Shown here piece after piece: positions 5,272-7,369 of a stretch of 7,369 bases of DNA. Within the stretch, counting starts at the first letter, position 1, and each line of letters opens with the position of its first letter. This stretch comes from JAKGBX01 sp965366835. Lineage in GTDB: Bacteria; Pseudomonadota; Alphaproteobacteria; Rhodobacterales; Rhodobacteraceae. The notes beneath the pieces are model-generated. The model saw nothing but the letters and a program-made list of their open reading frames with translations, made no database searches and had not been told where the DNA came from. The stretch covers positions 1 through 7,369 of the forward strand of contig CBDUGF010000151.1 of NCBI GenBank assembly GCA_965366835.1, written 5' to 3'. The translations under genes and the position numbers were made by a program.

Positions 5272-6618
5272 TCATCTCCCCCGTACTGCGCCCCACGGCC
5301 CAACCCTTTCGATCAGATCCTCTTTCGGCACCGGCCGATCATCGTCCATCGGCGCCTCGTGGCCAAACAGTGCCTTGCGGGTTCCCAGCTTGTCCACCTG
5401 ATATTCGCGATAGAGGAAATCGGCGACATAGCTCTTCTTGGTCTCGCTCCAGGTGGCATAGAGCTTGTAGAACAGCTCCTTGTGACAGATGAAAAGCTGG
5501 CGCACATCCTTGGGCGCCAATTCACTGAGCAACATGTTGACCAGATCGCGGTCGGGGTGGTCGGCGGCGCGCAGGGTATAGAAATAGGCCGGATGATCGC
5601 TGGTGATGCGCGGCCACTTGCCGCCGTCCTCGGCCCATTTCAGCAAGTCGGCAAGCCCGTGAAACTCCTCCGGCAGGTCGCTGGCATGGCGCCGCGCCAG
5701 CGCGCGGATATCGGCCCGCGTCGCGCCGCTCAGGTCCACCCCCGCCTCCTGCGCCGCATCGACCACGATGAAATCCATCTTCTGGCGCAGGATCGCCGCG
5801 GCATCCAGCCCGCGCACCTTCACGATCGGCTCGACCAGGCTGTTGAACTCGAAAAACTTGGCGATCTGGTTCCGGTCGTTCATGTCGAAGGTATACTTGA
5901 TCGGCAGCTTGCCCAGCTCGGCCTTGTCGCCGCTGGCGATCGCCGCCGGATGGTCCATGCCCCGGAACACATAAAGCCCGCCGAAATGCGCGGTCCAGAA
6001 ATTATCCTGGGAAAATTCCATATGCTTGAGCTGCACCGGATTGCGCGTCACATCGCCGGTCTTCTTGGCCATCCCGATCATCTCGGCGATCAGCACATCG
6101 TCAAACCAGGCGTCGTCTTCCTCCTTGAACCGGTCGACCATCTCGCCCAGCTTCCTGGCCTGTTTCACGGTGCCCTCGGTGGTATCGGCCTCGATCACCA
6201 CCTTGCGAATGTCAAACAGCCGCTCCGGCGTCTCCACCGCATAAACCGAATTGACCAGCTCCCCGGCGACAGCATCCCGCGCCGTCAGCGCAAACAGCTG
6301 CGCCTCGTTCTCCTCGATGAACTGGCGCAATATCCCGCGGCTGGTCGAGAATTTCACGTTCAGAAGCGGCGCGGTCTTCTGCTCGGTCGTCAGCAGGATG
6401 AACTGCCGGGTCACCCCGGCATGGTTGAGATAGAGATGATCCTGAAGCTCATGCCCGACCTCCGGCGAATAGCCCGAGATATCAATATGAAAATCCTCCA
6501 GCGCCGTCCGCTTGCCGGTCAGATGCTCCAGCGCCCGGTTATAGCGCTCGATCAACGCCGGCGAGGCCACCTCGATCAGGTTGCCGAACATCAGGCCTTT
6601 TTCGATCAGGCGCTTCAT
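5272..6618 (-). CDS. Conserved 448-aa cytoplasmic protein, probably DUF6638 family
   Basis: From memory this resembles a conserved Rhodobacteraceae protein catalogued as DUF6638; I could not verify the number. No signal peptide or membrane span is visible, so it should be cytoplasmic or peripheral. The N-terminal part contains the motif-like stretches MKRLIEKGLMFGNLIEV (1-17), DFHIDISGYSPEVG (about 42-55) and FILLTTEQKTAPLLN; the middle has FKEEDDAWFDDVLIAEMIG, and the C-terminus is charged and ends in KEDLIERVGPWGAVRGR. No nucleotide-binding, protease or nuclease motif could be recognised. Codon use and GC match the neighbouring core genes. ATG at 6618 has GGAGG 7 nt upstream. It is the first gene of the operon; its TGA (5272-5274) lies inside the next gene's ribosome-binding region, which suggests translational coupling. 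Function is unknown; co-transcription with two membrane proteins suggests an envelope-linked role, but nothing in the sequence proves it. Confidence 0.87.
   Translation of the reverse strand: MKRLIEKGLMFGNLIEVASPALIERYNRALEHLTGKRTALEDFHIDISGYSPEVGHELQDHLYLNHAGVTRQFILLTTEQKTAPLLNVKFSTSRGILRQFIEENEAQLFALTARDAVAGELVNSVYAVETPERLFDIRKVVIEADTTEGTVKQARKLGEMVDRFKEEDDAWFDDVLIAEMIGMAKKTGDVTRNPVQLKHMEFSQDNFWTAHFGGLYVFRGMDHPAAIASGDKAELGKLPIKYTFDMNDRNQIAKFFEFNSLVEPIVKVRGLDAAAILRQKMDFIVVDAAQEAGVDLSGATRADIRALARRHASDLPEEFHGLADLLKWAEDGGKWPRITSDHPAYFYTLRAADHPDRDLVNMLLSELAPKDVRQLFICHKELFYKLYATWSETKKSYVADFLYREYQVDKLGTRKALFGHEAPMDDDRPVPKEDLIERVGPWGAVRGR
5276..5282 (-). promoter_or_regulatory. Ribosome binding site of the 91-aa membrane protein
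   Basis: Minus-strand GGGGGAG, 8 nt before ATG 5267, lies inside the last codons of the 448-aa gene and just ahead of its TGA. Ribosomes finishing that gene would stop beside this start. It decides the 5267 start over 5303. Confidence 0.6.
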
Positions 6619-6641
6619 TCATCGGCCTCCAATAGGCACAA

Positions 6642-6708
6642 GCGATGCGCCCGGCCCGAGGGTGGGTGCAGAATGCGCCCGCCCATGGGGGCGGGTCGGG
6701 CGCATCGC
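6642..6708. repeat. Intergenic inverted repeat, possible terminator or REP-like element
   Basis: The arms GCGATGCGCCCGGCCCG (6642-6658) and CGGGTCGGGCGCATCGC (6692-6708) pair over 17 positions with a single mismatch that still allows G-U pairing in one RNA strand. The loop contains GGGTGGGTG (6660-6668), GAATGCGCCC (6671-6680) and a competing inner stem (CCCGCC with GGCGGG around CATGG). It lies between the truncated HEPN-like gene and the start of the DUF6638-like operon on the same strand, so it could stop read-through from the former. No T-run follows on either strand, which weakens a simple intrinsic-terminator reading. Confidence 0.6.
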
Positions 6709-6735
6709 GGCGTTGCCGCGAAAGCCAATTGGCTT
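6706..6735. repeat. Short hairpin plus 14-bp palindrome downstream of HEPN-like gene
   Basis: CGCGGC (6706-6711) and GCCGCG (6715-6720) form a 6-bp stem with a 3-nt loop, sharing three bases with the right arm of the larger repeat so the two cannot form together in full. Next to it is the exact palindrome AAGCCAATTGGCTT (6722-6735), 16 bp past the end of the HEPN-like gene. Read on the minus strand the palindrome is followed by one more T and then CGCGG. It could be a protein-binding site or a weak terminator for the HEPN-like gene. Confidence 0.4.
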
Positions 6736-6751
6736 GAACAGTACGCGCATC

Positions 6752-7369
6752 TCATTCTCTCTTTTGCTCTTCGCGTATGTTTTCAAGTCGACTCGCGATA
6801 AATTTTGCTGAATTCAAACGTTTCTCAGAAAGCGCCTTAGAAATATCGGTTTCCCCGTGAACAACCGTGTTTCGTATCTGCCTAAGTTCGACTAATTCAT
6901 CATAGAGCTTCGGCCCATCCGGTAGGCTTTCTAACATCTCTTCTGCATGGCGCATAATACTGCCAGCCCTGAGAGTGTTCTGCCCAATTATTGCGCCTTC
7001 AATTCTAATCCAAGCTTCCAAAAACTCCCCCAATCGGTCGCCAGCTTTTGAACTGGAAACTTTTAGAGACTCCCCAAAGAGACCTTCGAAAAGCTTCGCA
7101 GCAATCTCCGAATAGGCTTCTACCTTAGCTCGCTCCACTGTGAGGCCGTTGCCCTGATGGTAGAGTTCATTTCGCAATCGGTGGAACCATTCCACTAGAC
7201 CCAAGTCTATCCCAATCAGCTTCTCAGGCGCGTGTTCTTCGATTCCGTCCAGCAAACTGGGAAAATTTGCACTAAATTGTTCCCTCGCATTCCTTGAGAT
7301 TGCTATTCCCGTCACTCTTCTCGGAAGGTGAATGTAGGTTTGCATCATCAGTTCAACAGCGTTGTCGAT
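6752..7369 (-). CDS. Tandem HEPN-like domain protein, N-terminus outside window
   Basis: The frame is open to the window edge, so the true start lies beyond 7369; 205 residues are visible. The ATG pair at 7343-7348 is unlikely to be the start: no ribosome site precedes it and the upstream codons (IDNAVEL) continue the same amphipathic helix as MMQTYIHLP. Two similar helical modules are seen. The first (visible 1-98) contains WFHRLRNELYHQGNGLTVE with R66-N67-x3-H71; the second (about 108-200) contains LVELRQIRNTVVHGETD with R166-N167-x3-H171, exactly 100 residues later. RNxxxH following a helix is the hallmark of HEPN domains, many of which are RNases in toxin-antitoxin, abortive-infection and CRISPR effectors, while others only bind RNA or nucleotides. 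GC is clearly lower than in the rest of the window (25 of 60 bases at 6841-6900), suggesting horizontal acquisition. The HEPN call is by motif and helix pattern; RNase activity or defence is inference. Confidence 0.75.
   Translation of the reverse strand: MDNAVELMMQTYIHLPRRVTGIAISRNAREQFSANFPSLLDGIEEHAPEKLIGIDLGLVEWFHRLRNELYHQGNGLTVERAKVEAYSEIAAKLFEGLFGESLKVSSSKAGDRLGEFLEAWIRIEGAIIGQNTLRAGSIMRHAEEMLESLPDGPKLYDELVELRQIRNTVVHGETDISKALSEKRLNSAKFIASRLENIREEQKRE

Noticed and set aside
5359..6801. Plus-strand open frame (480 codons) opposite the DUF6638-like gene
   Set aside because: It is antisense to a conserved gene with a good start and operon context, runs through the palindrome cluster and into the HEPN-like gene, and shows no family resemblance.
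6642..7369. Transposon or CRISPR remnants near the composition change
   Set aside because: No transposase fragment, paired terminal inverted repeats with target duplication, or regularly spaced direct repeats could be found in the visible sequence.

Overview
The window (7,369 bp, GC-rich, about 60-65% apart from the right end) looks like chromosome from an alphaproteobacterium, most likely a member of the Rhodobacteraceae/roseobacter group. The basis is resemblance recalled from memory: an Xsc/Pta sulfonate-degradation pair, a DUF1523 membrane protein and a large DUF6638-like protein are all familiar from that family. No database search was possible.

Left part (1-4181): the 3' five-sixths of xsc (sulfoacetaldehyde acetyltransferase, plus strand) runs in from the left edge and ends at a hairpin terminator. 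Facing it on the minus strand are a small secreted protein of unknown function with two copies of a CxMGNxxAC motif, and behind it pta (phosphate acetyltransferase). Only 33 bp separate the pta start from the start of a plus-strand citrate synthase gene. Xsc, Pta and citrate synthase form a plausible chain: sulfoacetaldehyde + phosphate -> sulfite + acetyl phosphate -> acetyl-CoA -> citrate (or 2-methylcitrate if the synthase prefers propionyl-CoA). Having xsc and pta on opposite strands with an unrelated-looking gene between them is unusual, because these genes are often co-directional.

Middle part (4182-6618): a perfect 18-bp inverted repeat separates citrate synthase from a convergent minus-strand three-gene cluster. 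Read 5'->3' it runs: a 448-aa soluble protein (probably DUF6638), a 91-aa protein with two membrane spans, and a 220-aa DUF1523 protein with two membrane spans. The gaps are 4 and 10 bp and each gene has its own ribosome binding site, so this is almost certainly one transcript. None of the three has a known function.

Right part (6619-7369): a 133-bp intergenic region packed with inverted repeats, one of which shares sequence words with the terminator at 4272-4318. Beyond it, composition drops sharply (about 42% GC in one 60-bp block) and a minus-strand gene, truncated by the window edge, encodes a protein with two HEPN-like domains, each with an RNxxxH motif. It looks like the edge of an acquired segment and is the best candidate here for an accessory, possibly defence-related, function.

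No tRNA, rRNA, CRISPR array, transposase or attachment site was recognised. No gene-free stretch exceeds 140 bp.
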